Source: an uncultured Alphaproteobacteria bacterium
Lineage (GTDB): Bacteria; Pseudomonadota; Alphaproteobacteria; UBA7985; CAJQQZ01
Reading direction: 5' to 3'
Assembly (NCBI GenBank): GCA_905480575.1
Contig: CAJQQZ010000116.1
Coordinates: forward strand, 1-52,382
DNA length: 52,382 nt
The translations under genes were made by a program, and so were the position numbers. This document shows, piece by piece, positions 42,958 through 52,133 of this stretch (within the stretch, counting starts at the first letter, position 1; each line of letters starts with the position of its first letter). The notes under the pieces were generated by a model, which was not told the origin of the DNA, searched no databases, and was given only the letters and a program-made list of their open reading frames with translations.

Positions 42958-43410
42958 CTAAACCCACCTTCTGACTTTGCTTTTGTACTGGTCATAAGAA
43001 GCACCAAAGGCTTGTTCAGCAGCTTCCTCTTCACAAGGAGTGTACCAATAATGAGCTACAGCGAAGAAAATCAAGGGGGCAAATAGAGCCTGCCAAATAT
43101 TCACGGCCAAAGCGAGCGCAACCAAGAGAAGCAAGAAGCCGAGATACATTGGATTTCTTGAAACACGAAAGAACCCATGGGTAACCAAATTCTTTGGCGT
43201 TTTGAAGGTCATGATTTCGGAACCGGAGTTTTTGAATTGAATTCTGGCACCGATCAAGAAAACCAAACCGAGTAGGCCGCATATAGCGGCCTCCCAAAAA
43301 GGGGTGCCTGATTTGTGAATGATACGGAACACATCTAGTTTCATGAACGGGATTAGAGCCGTCGGTAAAAGCAATGCCAAGAACAAAGCGGGTGGTAAGA
43401 ACAAGCGCAT
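42958..43410 (-). CDS. Isoprenylcysteine carboxyl methyltransferase-like membrane protein
   Basis: A 150-residue inner membrane protein with about four hydrophobic segments. The C-terminal SAM-binding signature is recognisable: LVTHGFFRVSRNPMYLGFLLLLVALAL and HYWYTPCEEEAAEQAFGASYDQY. These are typical of the ICMT/phospholipid methyltransferase family, whose bacterial substrates are mostly unknown. It is the first gene of a two-gene unit with TetR. Confidence 0.82.
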   Translation of the reverse strand: MRLFLPPALFLALLLPTALIPFMKLDVFRIIHKSGTPFWEAAICGLLGLVFLIGARIQFKNSGSEIMTFKTPKNLVTHGFFRVSRNPMYLGFLLLLVALALAVNIWQALFAPLIFFAVAHYWYTPCEEEAAEQAFGASYDQYKSKVRRWV

Positions 43411-43967
43411 TGTATTTCTTTTTTTGATAAATAATAAAAATTAATTTTTTTATTTATCAAAGATTCAAACCAATATGTTTATGGCCTTGATGAAAGGAAT
43501 GTCGATGGCGCCTTTCATCGAGAGAGATTTTTTTGTGGATCTGAACAGAGGAAAAGTAAAACGAGATTGGCTTCTACTGAACCTTTTTCTTGAATGAGAA
43601 TTGGCTGAATTCTTCAACGCCGCTGCCTGATCTAGATGCTCAAGTAAATGTGAGTTTCATCACGATTAATTGAGTAGATTCTTCTTTATAGGGGAGTCTC
43701 TCACAGCGGCGTGACAATTTCTCAAAATAGCCAGTTGCATAAAAGCAACAGGGACTTCAATCTGCCAAGTCATTGATTTTACATTTGAATTCCTGCCCTC
43801 TTTGCCGTAGCCGAAGTCAGCGGGCAATAACAACTCAGTACAGATACAAAGAGTTAATAATAAAAATAGACGAAATTTGCGGGATCAAAATGACGCCTAA
43901 ATTGGCGCTCAATACCAATCAAAAATCACCTCATTTCCGATTTTGGAAAGAGGGAAAGGAAACAAAA
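43411..43967. other. Long non-coding interval between the ICMT-like and porin genes
   Basis: 557 bp with no convincing gene. It holds an AT-rich inverted repeat (43423-43461), a hairpin formed by GATGAAAGG and CCTTTCATC at 43489-43519 with a T run further on, and a small repeat GTTGC-ATAAAA-GCAAC at 43734-43749. The porin leader and promoter must lie in its right part; AAAGGA stands before the porin ATG. A porin-regulating small RNA is possible, but I see no clear one. Confidence 0.5.
43423..43461. promoter_or_regulatory. AT-rich inverted repeat upstream of ICMT-tetR
   Basis: TTTGATAAATAA and TTATTTATCAAA are perfect 12-bp arms separated by 15 bp, ending 13 bp before the ICMT-like start. After one T-T mismatch the pairing continues inward. 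It may be the TetR operator or a structured leader. The outer TTGAT/ATCAA resemble FNR half sites but the spacing is wrong. Confidence 0.45.
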
Positions 43968-44969
43968 ATGAAAACGCTAAAACTGCTCGGTACATCTGCA
44001 CTAACTATGGCTCTGGCGGTTCCGGCTTTGGCATCGGGGCCTGAGATAAATGACGCTTTCTCTGTCGTGTTTAATGGACGAGCAGAGCTGTCAATTAACT
44101 ATTCTACGGACTTCGGTCTTGATGATGCGATCAATGGTGGCACATCTGACGAGTTGTTCATGGAGCAGGAGTACACACGATTTGGCTTCACAGGAACGGG
44201 CTCAACCGCTGTTGGAGACTTCAAGGCTCGCATCGAGGCTGACTTCAATGGTGCGGGTAACACTCTTCGCATCCGCCATGCCTATGGTTCTGTCGGTCCA
44301 ATCCTTGCTGGTCAAACAGACTCAGTCATGCGCACAGGCATGCCATACGTTTCTGACTGGGGTTGGAATCGCGTTGACGCCGTTTCAGCAGGTAACAACT
44401 ATTTCAGAACTCAACAGTTACGTTACACAAGCAAGCTTGGCGGCGCGAAGTTCATTGTAGCGGTTGAAGACAATGGTGCTGGTGGTAACGATTTCTTCGA
44501 TATCACAGGTTCACTGGGTTTTGACTTCAACGGGAATGCTGTGACTGTAAAGGGTATTTTGAAACCAAGTGGCGATTCGGCAATTTCTGCTGCCACAAGC
44601 TTTAGCCTTGGTTCTGGTGATGCTTTTGTCACGGCTCACTATGCTGATGGCACGACGGTGAATGGTTTCAATTATCAAAGAGTGATTTCAGGCACTGGCC
44701 AGTCCTCATTTGGTATTGGCGCTGGTGCTTACTTCCCTGCAGGTGACAATTTGACTGCTTATGTCGGTGGTGCTGTTACAGAAGGCGAAGGTACGAATAT
44801 CAACGAGCAAACATACCTCACAGCTTCGTTGACTTGATCTCCAATGCCACAATACAAAATCATTGGCCAAGTTCACTACTATGACGAAGTGAGCGACATC
44901 AATGCTGCGAACTTGAACGTAGCCGCGCAAGCAACCGTGTTCGAAACACGTTGGATGTACGACTTCTAA
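43968..44969 (+). pseudogene. Outer membrane porin interrupted by in-frame TGA
   Basis: ATG at 43968 (AAAGGA upstream) encodes a signal peptide MKTLKLLGTSALTMALAVPA (cleavage near ALASG) and a beta-barrel porin. The reading frame stops at TGA 44835-44837 after 289 residues. The same frame then stays open for 43 further codons to TAA at 44967-44969 and ends FETRWMYDF, with the C-terminal Phe that the BAM machinery expects. A TGG (Trp) to TGA change explains the break: ...YLTASLT-stop-SPMPQYKIIGQVHYYDE. Without the last strands the barrel should not fold. A sequencing error would restore a 333-residue porin. Confidence 0.82.
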
Positions 44970-44997
44970 ACTTAGATTTTATCTAATGTTTGTTGAG

Positions 44998-45030
44998 GGG
45001 GCTTTCTGAGAAATGGAAGCCCCTTTTCTT
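44998..45030 (+). terminator. Terminator after the porin gene
   Basis: GGGGCTTTC, an 8-base loop, GGAAGCCCC, then TTTTCTT. A 9-bp stem with one T-G pair, located 28 bp past the TAA at 44969, that is at the end of the full-length porin frame and not the premature stop. Confidence 0.8.
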
Positions 45031-45045
45031 CTGCTTAAACGGCCA

Positions 45046-46407
45046 TCAATCGTCGAATGTGTGATCTAGACCTACAGCTTCCAATGCTGTTGCTTGTCGT
45101 TTTTCTAGATCCTCCACGCTGAATGTTTCAATCATCTCGTGAAAGAGGCGATGCCAATTTACTTCAGCGTCGAGATGCATGAAGACGGAACCCAACCCAA
45201 TGGCCGCGCGGTCCATGAAGACAAATTCTCGGGGAATGGTAACACCGCCAAGCTTACGCAATTCTGCGTGGACATTACCGGCAACCTCGGCACCATATTC
45301 TCCTGAATTGGTCTCAGAGATCAAACGCGGCTTGTCTTCCATCAATGGGGCATAAACGAATGAGGCCCAGAGATTGAGGGTCTCCAACATTTCTTTGGTG
45401 AGATTGGTGAATCCCCAGGTCTCATAAGAGGCGACCGCAAGCTCTTCGTCGCCATCCCGCAGTGCTTTGTAGAGGTTGATAACTGCTTCAACGAAATCGG
45501 GGCGGAAGATCCGGACACAGCCAAAGTCGAGCAGAGATACAGAGCCGTCTTGTTTGATCAGATAATTGCCAAGATGCGGATCGCCATGGATAGCGCCGTA
45601 GTTATAGAAGGGCTGATACCAGGCATGGAACATGTTGGTGGCAATGTTGTTCCGTTCTTCCAAAGAAGGATTGGCCTCAAGCCGTGTCAGGAGCGGCTCA
45701 CCCTCGAGCCAGGACATGGTCAGCAATCTTTTTGTGCTTAGCTCAGAGACTATTTCGGGAACTTCGACATTTTCCTTGTCGGCAAGCATCAACTTATAGA
45801 GCTGGGCGTGACGCGCTTCTCGTGTGTAGTCGAGCTCTTCGCGAAGTCGGTCGGACAGTTCCTTGAAAATCTGCCGGGGATCAATGGCTTTGTCATACTG
45901 TCGGTAGGCGGCAAAAATGAGCTGTAGCTGTTTTAGATCCGCTTCTACTGCTGATTCCATATCTGGGTATTGGAGTTTACATGCCAGCTTTCGACCATCT
46001 AGAGAAATGGCTTTGTGTACCTGACCAAGAGAAGCGGCTGCTGAGGCTTCTCGATCAAAGCTCTCGAACTTCGATGACCAGCCAGATCCCAATTCACCGC
46101 GCATGCGCCGCTTTACGAAAGGCCACCCCATAGCGGGGGCATTGGATTGGAGTTGACGTAACTCCTGAGCGTACTCTTTAGGAAGCGCTTCTGGGATAGT
46201 GGCTAAAAGCTGAGCGGCTTTCATCAACGGACCTTTAAGGCCGCCTAAAGCTTCTTTGAGTTCGACCGAGTGCTTGCCTTTGTCGATCTTGGTCCCCAGC
46301 ACCTTGCTCGAGGCCAACTGCATTGCTAGGCCACTCATGGCGCCCCCAACTTTTGCGTAGCGTTTCAGCTTACCGGTTAGGGATGCTTGATCATTGAAAT
46401 CGCTCAT
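45046..46407 (-). CDS. AarF/UbiB-family kinase-like protein (ABC1)
   Basis: A 453-residue atypical kinase. ATG at 46407 has AAGGAAAG upstream. It shows LKGPLMKAAQLLATIPEALP (the KxGQ-like segment, with Ala for Gly as seen in this subgroup), AAASLGQVHKAI, LACKLQYPDMESAVEADL, the catalytic GAIHGDPHLGNYLI and the metal motif SLLDFGCVR. UbiB relatives support ubiquinone biosynthesis; this subgroup's role is unproven. It has no C-terminal membrane helices. Confidence 0.85.
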   Translation of the reverse strand: MSDFNDQASLTGKLKRYAKVGGAMSGLAMQLASSKVLGTKIDKGKHSVELKEALGGLKGPLMKAAQLLATIPEALPKEYAQELRQLQSNAPAMGWPFVKRRMRGELGSGWSSKFESFDREASAAASLGQVHKAISLDGRKLACKLQYPDMESAVEADLKQLQLIFAAYRQYDKAIDPRQIFKELSDRLREELDYTREARHAQLYKLMLADKENVEVPEIVSELSTKRLLTMSWLEGEPLLTRLEANPSLEERNNIATNMFHAWYQPFYNYGAIHGDPHLGNYLIKQDGSVSLLDFGCVRIFRPDFVEAVINLYKALRDGDEELAVASYETWGFTNLTKEMLETLNLWASFVYAPLMEDKPRLISETNSGEYGAEVAGNVHAELRKLGGVTIPREFVFMDRAAIGLGSVFMHLDAEVNWHRLFHEMIETFSVEDLEKRQATALEAVGLDHTFDD

Positions 46408-46502
46408 GTCTTTCCTTTTCGAACTAGAGTTCAAATGGGGATGGTGATTTACTTTTTGAAGAGCGACCTTTTGTCAAGGAACCAGAGAGCTTGATCGGCG
46501 TA

Positions 46503-47402
46503 CTAAAGATTTCGCGCGCTAAAAGTATCGCATTGTGTGATGTCACCACTTTCTAAGCCTCGTCGGAACCAACGTACGCGCTGGTCGGCGCTGCCATGCG
46601 TGAACGCATCTGGTGTGATATGGCCCTGTGCCTGGTATTGTAAAGTGTCGTCACCGATGGCGGTGGCGGCACCGAGGGCTTCCTCTATATCTCCGCGTTC
46701 AAGGATATTGCGGGAGCGGTGTGCATTGTTGGCCCAGACTCCTGAGAAGCAATCCGCTTGCAGCTCCATCATAACCTGGATGCGGTTACCTTCTACCTTT
46801 GACGCTTTGGCTTGTGCTTGGCGAACTTTGTTTGAGATGCCTAGGATCGTTTGGACATGATGGCCGACTTCATGGGCGATGACGTAAGCCTGCGCGAAGT
46901 CACCTGGGGCGCCGAACTTGTTCTTGAGCTCTTGAAAGAAGGACATGTCTAGGTAGACTTTTTGGTCTCCGGGGCAATAGAAAGGCCCCATGGCGGACTG
47001 TCCTTGACCGCAAGCCGAACGAGTTGAACCCTCATAGAGAACCAAAACCGGCTCTTTGTAGTCGCGGTTGAGGTCTTGGCTGAAGATCTGATTCCAGGTG
47101 TCTTCAGTGTCGGCGAGGACAGAGGAAACAAACTGTTTAACTTGATCATCCGCTCTTGGACGCAGTGGGGCCTGTTGCGTTTGATAGTTCTGCGTTGCAA
47201 CTTGTTGTCCGCCGCCCATCATATTGAGGATCGTTGAAAGATCACCACCCATCAGCACGACGATTACAGCGATAACGATGGCTCCTAAACCGAGGCCTCC
47301 GCCAGCTTTAACGGCACCACGGCGTCGGCCTCCAGGCATTGAAATGCCGCTACCACGACGGTCTTCTATATTTGAACTGCGGCGGCCTTTTTTCCAACGC
47401 AT
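46503..47402 (-). CDS. Neutral zinc metallopeptidase (YpfJ-like)
   Basis: A 299-residue membrane-anchored protease. One transmembrane segment (LGLGAIVIAVIVVLMGG) near residues 37-55 follows a basic, glycine-rich N-terminus. The zinc site is VIAHEVGHHVQ (HExxH), with LQADCFSGVWA giving the third ligand region and SADQRVRWFRRG near the end. GGAG precedes the ATG. Substrates are unknown for the family. Confidence 0.9.
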   Translation of the reverse strand: MRWKKGRRSSNIEDRRGSGISMPGGRRRGAVKAGGGLGLGAIVIAVIVVLMGGDLSTILNMMGGGQQVATQNYQTQQAPLRPRADDQVKQFVSSVLADTEDTWNQIFSQDLNRDYKEPVLVLYEGSTRSACGQGQSAMGPFYCPGDQKVYLDMSFFQELKNKFGAPGDFAQAYVIAHEVGHHVQTILGISNKVRQAQAKASKVEGNRIQVMMELQADCFSGVWANNAHRSRNILERGDIEEALGAATAIGDDTLQYQAQGHITPDAFTHGSADQRVRWFRRGLESGDITQCDTFSARNL

Positions 47403-47452
47403 GAACTTGTCTCCTCAAAAAGTCGCTAGACTTTTAGCATTTTTCAGCAATC

Positions 47453-48220
47453 TTAGCCAAGCTTGGAAAAATCAGGCTTTCGCTTTTCTAGAAATGCTGA
47501 GAAAGCTTCTTTCGCTTCAGCTGATGCCAGACCTTCGCCAAATGCTTTGGCCTCAACGGCGATGCGTTCATCCATAGCTTCTGCACGGCGACGCAGAAGG
47601 GCTTTCGTTTGGCGCATGGCTCTTGGCGGTTTGGAAGCCAAGGTCTTCGCTGTTGCTTGTGCGGTCTCCATCAGCGCCTCTTTTGATACGATGGCATTGA
47701 TCAGACCTATCGCCACGGCTTCTGTGGCGTTGGCAGGCTTACCAAGCATCAGTAACTCAGCCGCTTTCCGATAGCCTACTTGGCTAGGTAACAGCAAACT
47801 AGAAGCAGCTTCAGGTACAACAGCAAGATCAATGAAAGGCATATGGAAAACCGAACTCTCTGTCGCATAAGCAAAGTCGCAATGCATCAACATGGTTGTG
47901 CCAATACCCACAGCCATTCCGTCCACCGCAGCGATGGTTGGAACGGTCGATCTTGCCAATCCTAACAACACCCTAAAGACAGGGGAATTCATGTCACCGG
48001 GCGGATTGTTGAGAAAATCGGAGATATCGTTGCCGGCTGTGAAAGTATCTCCGGCACCTGTGAATATGATGGCCCGAAGGTCGGTGTCTTTCTCTGCTGC
48101 TTCCAGCAAGTCAGCGATCACCGCGTACATGTCGCTGGTCAGCGCATTCTTCTTGTCTGCGCGATTGAGAGTGACAGTCGCGATATTGTTGCTGCGCTCT
48201 ATGAGAACCAGTTCAGTCAT
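47453..48220 (-). CDS. Enoyl-CoA hydratase/isomerase family protein
   Basis: A 255-residue crotonase-fold protein. It has NRADKKNALTSDMYAVI, the oxyanion-hole region FTGAGDTFTAGNDISDF and AAVDGMAVGIGTTMLMHCD. The conserved second-site Glu position is near FIDLAVVPEAASSLLLP. It could be an enoyl-CoA hydratase or an isomerase; the neighbours do not say. AAGGAAAA precedes the ATG. Confidence 0.88.
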   Translation of the reverse strand: MTELVLIERSNNIATVTLNRADKKNALTSDMYAVIADLLEAAEKDTDLRAIIFTGAGDTFTAGNDISDFLNNPPGDMNSPVFRVLLGLARSTVPTIAAVDGMAVGIGTTMLMHCDFAYATESSVFHMPFIDLAVVPEAASSLLLPSQVGYRKAAELLMLGKPANATEAVAIGLINAIVSKEALMETAQATAKTLASKPPRAMRQTKALLRRRAEAMDERIAVEAKAFGEGLASAEAKEAFSAFLEKRKPDFSKLG

Positions 48221-48259
48221 GCTAGATTTTCCTTCGATAAGATGTCGAGAGATTAGCGA

Positions 48260-48697
48260 ATGTTTGACGAGGATAAAACAGAAATAGAGCGAGACAAGCT
48301 TTACGCTCGAATTTTATCAGTGATCAAACAGGTGCCCGCCGGGAATGTGGCGACTTATGGCCAGATCGCCTTGGTTGCTGGCGCTTCCAACGCGCGGATG
48401 ATCGGGCGCATACTCAAGCACTTGCCCGATGGAACAGATGTACCTTGGCACCGAATTTTGAATTCTGGTGGGACGATTTCCGTGCGTGGAGACGGCGGGC
48501 CCTCTTTAGAGCAGTCAAGGCGACTGAAAGATGATGGCGTATTCATTACAGCAAACGGTAAAGTGAATTTCAGGGAATATGGTTGGTCAGGCCCTGATTG
48601 GTTCTGGCTTGAGGAGCAAGGTTATGACATCGAAGAATTGGCACTTAGAAGTCAGCAAAAACCCAAAACCGGTGCTTGGGTGAACTGGTCTCTATAG
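48260..48697 (+). CDS. Alkyltransferase-like (ATL) protein of the MGMT family
   Basis: A 145-residue protein with the Ada/MGMT DNA-binding domain: VPAGNVATYGQIALVAG (Tyr33) and NARMIGRIL (Arg finger). At the site of the MGMT alkyl-acceptor cysteine (PCHR) it has PWHR (Trp63), so it cannot accept an alkyl group. ATL proteins bind O6-alkylguanine and hand it to nucleotide excision repair. It adds to the DNA repair content of the window, though it is far from the Lhr-ligase cluster. It is convergent with the small exported protein gene, 1 base apart. Confidence 0.9.
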   Translation: MFDEDKTEIERDKLYARILSVIKQVPAGNVATYGQIALVAGASNARMIGRILKHLPDGTDVPWHRILNSGGTISVRGDGGPSLEQSRRLKDDGVFITANGKVNFREYGWSGPDWFWLEEQGYDIEELALRSQQKPKTGAWVNWSL

Positions 48698-48698
48698 T

Positions 48699-49073
48699 TT
48701 ACTCTACGAGTGTGAGCCAGACAGGTTCTTCAGCAACGATTTGACCATCGACGTCAGCGACAAAACAAGAGAACTCGCCAGGCCTCAGATAGCTCGTACA
48801 CTCTGCTAAAGCTTGCTCTTTGCCGTTAGAATAAGCCCAAACTTGAGAGGGCGATATAGCAAATGCTTTTGGTTTCGGCTGTTCCAAATAATCTAGGTAT
48901 CGATTCTGAGTAGCCTCATTGGCCCGAAACTCCACGAGTTCGCCAGTGTAGGGGTCGAATACAATGAACATCTTGAGAGGCAAGGCCTCATCCATGGTTC
49001 GCTGATGGGCCAATTCGTGATGGTGGCTGAGTAGTCCAAAGTGAATAACCAGGCTAACAATGAGGGGAACCAT
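48699..49073 (-). CDS. Hypothetical small exported protein
   Basis: A 124-residue protein I do not recognise. The N-terminus VPLIVSLVIHFGLLSHHHE is hydrophobic, either a signal peptide or a membrane anchor with a His-rich end. Two cysteines (AECTSY, FSCFVAD) could pair in the periplasm. GGAGATTCT before the ATG supports the start. No neighbouring clue. Confidence 0.6.
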   Translation of the reverse strand: MVPLIVSLVIHFGLLSHHHELAHQRTMDEALPLKMFIVFDPYTGELVEFRANEATQNRYLDYLEQPKPKAFAISPSQVWAYSNGKEQALAECTSYLRPGEFSCFVADVDGQIVAEEPVWLTLVE

Positions 49074-49194
49074 AGAATCTCCGTGGGAAACTGCTCTGTT
49101 CTAGTTATCTCATTGCACTTGTCTCAAGTTTAATCTTTTACTGCTGACTGGTTTGTGATCTTTAGGGGACAAAGAATCGAATGGAGAAGAAAAG

Positions 49195-49755
49195 ATGGGT
49201 CTCTTGATTGCTGGTGTCCTGCTTTGGTCAGTTGTGCACTTTTCCCCGATGGTGGCGTCTGGGCCACGAAGTAAACTGATTTCCTCGATGGGTGAGGGCC
49301 CATACAAAGGCCTGTTTTCACTTTTAATCGTTGGCTCAATCGTATTGATGGTGTTTGGCTGGCGTGGCAGCGAATTTGTGTCAGTCTATGATGCTCCTAC
49401 ATGGGGGCGTCACGTCACAATGCTGCTGATGTTGGTGGCTTTTATCTTGTTTGGTGCTTCCGCTTATCCATCGTCAATCAAGCGTGTTTTACGTCATCCC
49501 ATGCTTTCAAGCATTATCGTTTGGGCGGTAGCCCATTTGCTGTCAAACGGTGACCAAAGTTCGATCGTCCTGTTTGGGGGACTTGGCATTTGGGCTTTGA
49601 TTTCTATCTTCTTGATCAATCGTCGTGATGGTGAATGGGAAAAGCCCGAAGCTGGTTCGACAGTTCGACAAATTCGAGGCCTTGTAATCTCTGTGGTTAT
49701 CCTAGTCATCGTTATGTTCCTCCATCCGTACTTTACTGGCATTGCCCTGTTCTAA
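49195..49755 (+). CDS. NnrU family membrane protein
   Basis: A 186-residue inner membrane protein with about five hydrophobic segments and NnrU-type motifs: LLWSVVHFSP near the start, YKGLFSLLIVGSIVLMVFGW and KRVLRHPMLSSIIVWAVAHLLSNGD. NnrU is linked to nitrite/NO reduction in denitrifiers, but the family is wider (it also includes carotenoid isomerase relatives), and no denitrification genes are here. GGAG precedes the ATG. Confidence 0.85.
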   Translation: MGLLIAGVLLWSVVHFSPMVASGPRSKLISSMGEGPYKGLFSLLIVGSIVLMVFGWRGSEFVSVYDAPTWGRHVTMLLMLVAFILFGASAYPSSIKRVLRHPMLSSIIVWAVAHLLSNGDQSSIVLFGGLGIWALISIFLINRRDGEWEKPEAGSTVRQIRGLVISVVILVIVMFLHPYFTGIALF

Positions 49756-49775
49756 TCTAAACCTGAGTTGTCCAA

Positions 49776-52103
49776 ATGAATTTGATGAATATTACTTTTA
49801 GATTTCTATCGATTATTCTCCTGGTAGGGTTGTTTTCTTTTGTTTCTGGTGAACCGGCAACGGCTCAGCTTGGGCTCAACACTGGCGGGGCTGTTGATGA
49901 AGCGCCGAAACTGGATGATCCAGAAACTAAGGCCGGTGTTCGCGATATGGTCTCTCAGTTAAGTGATGATGCCGTGGGGGCGCTTCTGATTGAGCGGTTG
50001 GATGCAGTAGCGGAAGCTAAAGAGCTAGAGAAAGCAAACCAACAATCTGCTTGGTCTGTGATTAGCAAAGGTTTTACAACGCTATGGGGTAACGTGAAAT
50101 GGACTGCTCAGAACGTAGGTTGGCTTCCTGGAATTTTTGATTCTATATTTAGCGCGGTTGGCGCTGCTCTTGGTGCCGGGGAAACCAGTAAGTTCTGGTT
50201 GTTGTTGGGCGCGGCTTTGATTGCAGGCCTAGTCGGCGAGCGTGCTGTTGCCTTTTTCTTCCGAAAGAAGAAGCAAGAATTGATTGCTTCGGTTTCGACA
50301 ACACTTCTGGGCATTCTCAAGATACTCTATACGAGGCTTTCTTTCGACGTCCTGGGTGTTCTTGCTTTTACTTTGGTTGCTTATCTAGTTTTGGCTTCCA
50401 ACTACGACTACACGACCTTGCCTGGTAAGGCCGGTTACATGCTTATTGCCACTCTAGCGGCCGCCTTTATGGCTTTTGTTGTCTCACGGTTTTACTTTGC
50501 TCCGAGCCGTCCCGACCTCAGGATTTGCCAAACATCGAATAATAGAGCCTGGCGTTTGACAATTGCCTATTCGATCTTCGCTGGCTTCTGCGTTTTTCTA
50601 CATAACTTTTTCCCGTTGTTTTTGTCTATTGGAGTTGAAAACCTTGGCGGATGGCCGCGTCTCGGCGTCCTTGCGACTACGCTCAACATTTTGCTTTATG
50701 TAGCCGCATCGCTGGCCATTTGGGTCAATCGCCACGCCTTGACTGAAATTCTTGTCAACAACAAGCGCCGTATCTACTCAGCGATTGGTGCGGAGATCGC
50801 GGAGGATGAGGTTAGTTGGTTTGCAAGACACTGGCCCAAGATTGCGATCATCCTCTTCGTTTTGAAATTTCTGCTGGTCGAGATTGTCATCAACACAACA
50901 GATGTGGGTACCTATTCCACGGCAGCTGTTTACATCACCTTTATCGTGATTTTCCTTTGGCCTGGCATCGATGCCAACATTTCACTTTTTGTTGGCAAAG
51001 GAATCAAACGGGCTGAAGACGAGACAGAAGCGGGGGCAAAAGCACGACAAATGATGCAGCAAGGACTGCTGCGTGTTGGACGCGTTTTCTGGGTTTGTGT
51101 CATCCTATATATTTTGGCTTGGTTTTGGGGTGTCAATATTCTGGGACTTGCAGAGGCAGGTCTTGGCGCGAAAGTCGCTGGAGCAACCGTCGAAGTGTTG
51201 CTGGTTGTGGCTGTTGCTTACATTTGTTGGGAATTGGTTTCGATTTTTGTTAACCGCTGGTTGGCAGCCGAAGGTGGTTTGCCTGAGGCAGGTCAGGACG
51301 TCGGCGGCGGTGATGCTGGTGGCGTTGGGCTTTCTCGGACAGCAACCCTGTTGCCAATTATCAAATTGACAGCACAGGTTTTGATCGTCGTCGTTTCCAT
51401 CGTGATGGTCCTGAATAACTGGGGCGTCAACATCGGCCCAATCATTGCCGGTGCTGGTGTTCTCGGTTTGGCAATTGGTTTCGGTGCTCAAACCCTTGTG
51501 AAAGACATCGTGTCGGGTATGTTCTTCCTGTTCGATGATGCCTTCCGTGTGGGTGAATACATTGATGTTGGCGGGACAATGGGGAATGTTGAAAAGATCT
51601 CTCTCAGGTCTCTCCGTCTGCGTCACCACCGTGGTTTGGTTCACACCATTCCTTACGGCGAGATACCAAAGCTAACCAACTTCAGTCGTGATTGGGTGAT
51701 CATGAAACTTCGCTTCCGTGTGCCTTTCGATACGGACGTTGCTAAGGTCAAAAAAATCTTCAAGAAAATCGGCCAAGACCTCCTTGTCGATCCTTTACTC
51801 GGCGAAGATTTCTTGCAGCCGTTTAAATCACAGGGTGTCGCTGAAGTTGACGACAACGGTCTGGTTGTTCGCGGTAAATTTATGGCCAAGCCTGGCAAGC
51901 AGTTCATGATCCGCAAGGAAGTCTATGTGCGTGTTCAGAAGGCTCTGGAAGAAGCTGGCATTCCGTTTGCGCGCAAGCAAGTTATGGTCAGCATCGAAGG
52001 GATGGACAAAGATACCGAACTCACCGAAGCTGATCTGAAGGCAATTGGGGGAGCGGCTATGGAAGCCTCTGAAGAAGAGGCGGAAGCAGCAAAGAAAAAA
52101 TGA
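49776..52103 (+). CDS. Large mechanosensitive channel of the MscS family
   Basis: A 775-residue membrane protein. It has a signal peptide (SIILLVGLFSFVSGEPATAQ), a periplasmic helical stretch to about residue 130, eight or more predicted transmembrane segments, then the MscS pore and beta domain: IIAGAGVLGLAIGFGAQTLV, FFLFDDAFRVGEYIDVGGTMG, VEKISLRSLRLRHHRGLVHT. The C-terminal domain ends with an acidic, Glu-Ala-rich tail. It resembles YbiO/MscM-type channels that release solutes such as betaine on osmotic downshock. ATG at 49776 or 49785 are both possible. Confidence 0.88.
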   Translation: MNLMNITFRFLSIILLVGLFSFVSGEPATAQLGLNTGGAVDEAPKLDDPETKAGVRDMVSQLSDDAVGALLIERLDAVAEAKELEKANQQSAWSVISKGFTTLWGNVKWTAQNVGWLPGIFDSIFSAVGAALGAGETSKFWLLLGAALIAGLVGERAVAFFFRKKKQELIASVSTTLLGILKILYTRLSFDVLGVLAFTLVAYLVLASNYDYTTLPGKAGYMLIATLAAAFMAFVVSRFYFAPSRPDLRICQTSNNRAWRLTIAYSIFAGFCVFLHNFFPLFLSIGVENLGGWPRLGVLATTLNILLYVAASLAIWVNRHALTEILVNNKRRIYSAIGAEIAEDEVSWFARHWPKIAIILFVLKFLLVEIVINTTDVGTYSTAAVYITFIVIFLWPGIDANISLFVGKGIKRAEDETEAGAKARQMMQQGLLRVGRVFWVCVILYILAWFWGVNILGLAEAGLGAKVAGATVEVLLVVAVAYICWELVSIFVNRWLAAEGGLPEAGQDVGGGDAGGVGLSRTATLLPIIKLTAQVLIVVVSIVMVLNNWGVNIGPIIAGAGVLGLAIGFGAQTLVKDIVSGMFFLFDDAFRVGEYIDVGGTMGNVEKISLRSLRLRHHRGLVHTIPYGEIPKLTNFSRDWVIMKLRFRVPFDTDVAKVKKIFKKIGQDLLVDPLLGEDFLQPFKSQGVAEVDDNGLVVRGKFMAKPGKQFMIRKEVYVRVQKALEEAGIPFARKQVMVSIEGMDKDTELTEADLKAIGGAAMEASEEEAEAAKKK

Positions 52104-52133
52104 TCAGCAGAAGAGTAGAACTTTAAACCCAAA

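Noticed and set aside
43423-43461. FNR/CRP-type site
   Set aside because: TTGAT and ATCAA are present but far apart; FNR needs a 4-bp gap.
43489-43530. Small RNA terminator
   Set aside because: The hairpin is followed by a purine stretch before the T run, and there is no evident promoter, so it was not called.
43773-43967. Longer porin start in the same frame
   Set aside because: The extra 65 residues are not signal-peptide-like, whereas ATG 43968 has AAAGGA upstream and a clear signal peptide.
44835-44837. TGA read as tryptophan or selenocysteine
   Set aside because: Many genes in the window end in TGA, for example the exonuclease and the mttB-like gene. No SECIS-like hairpin directly after the codon was seen, and porins contain no selenocysteine.
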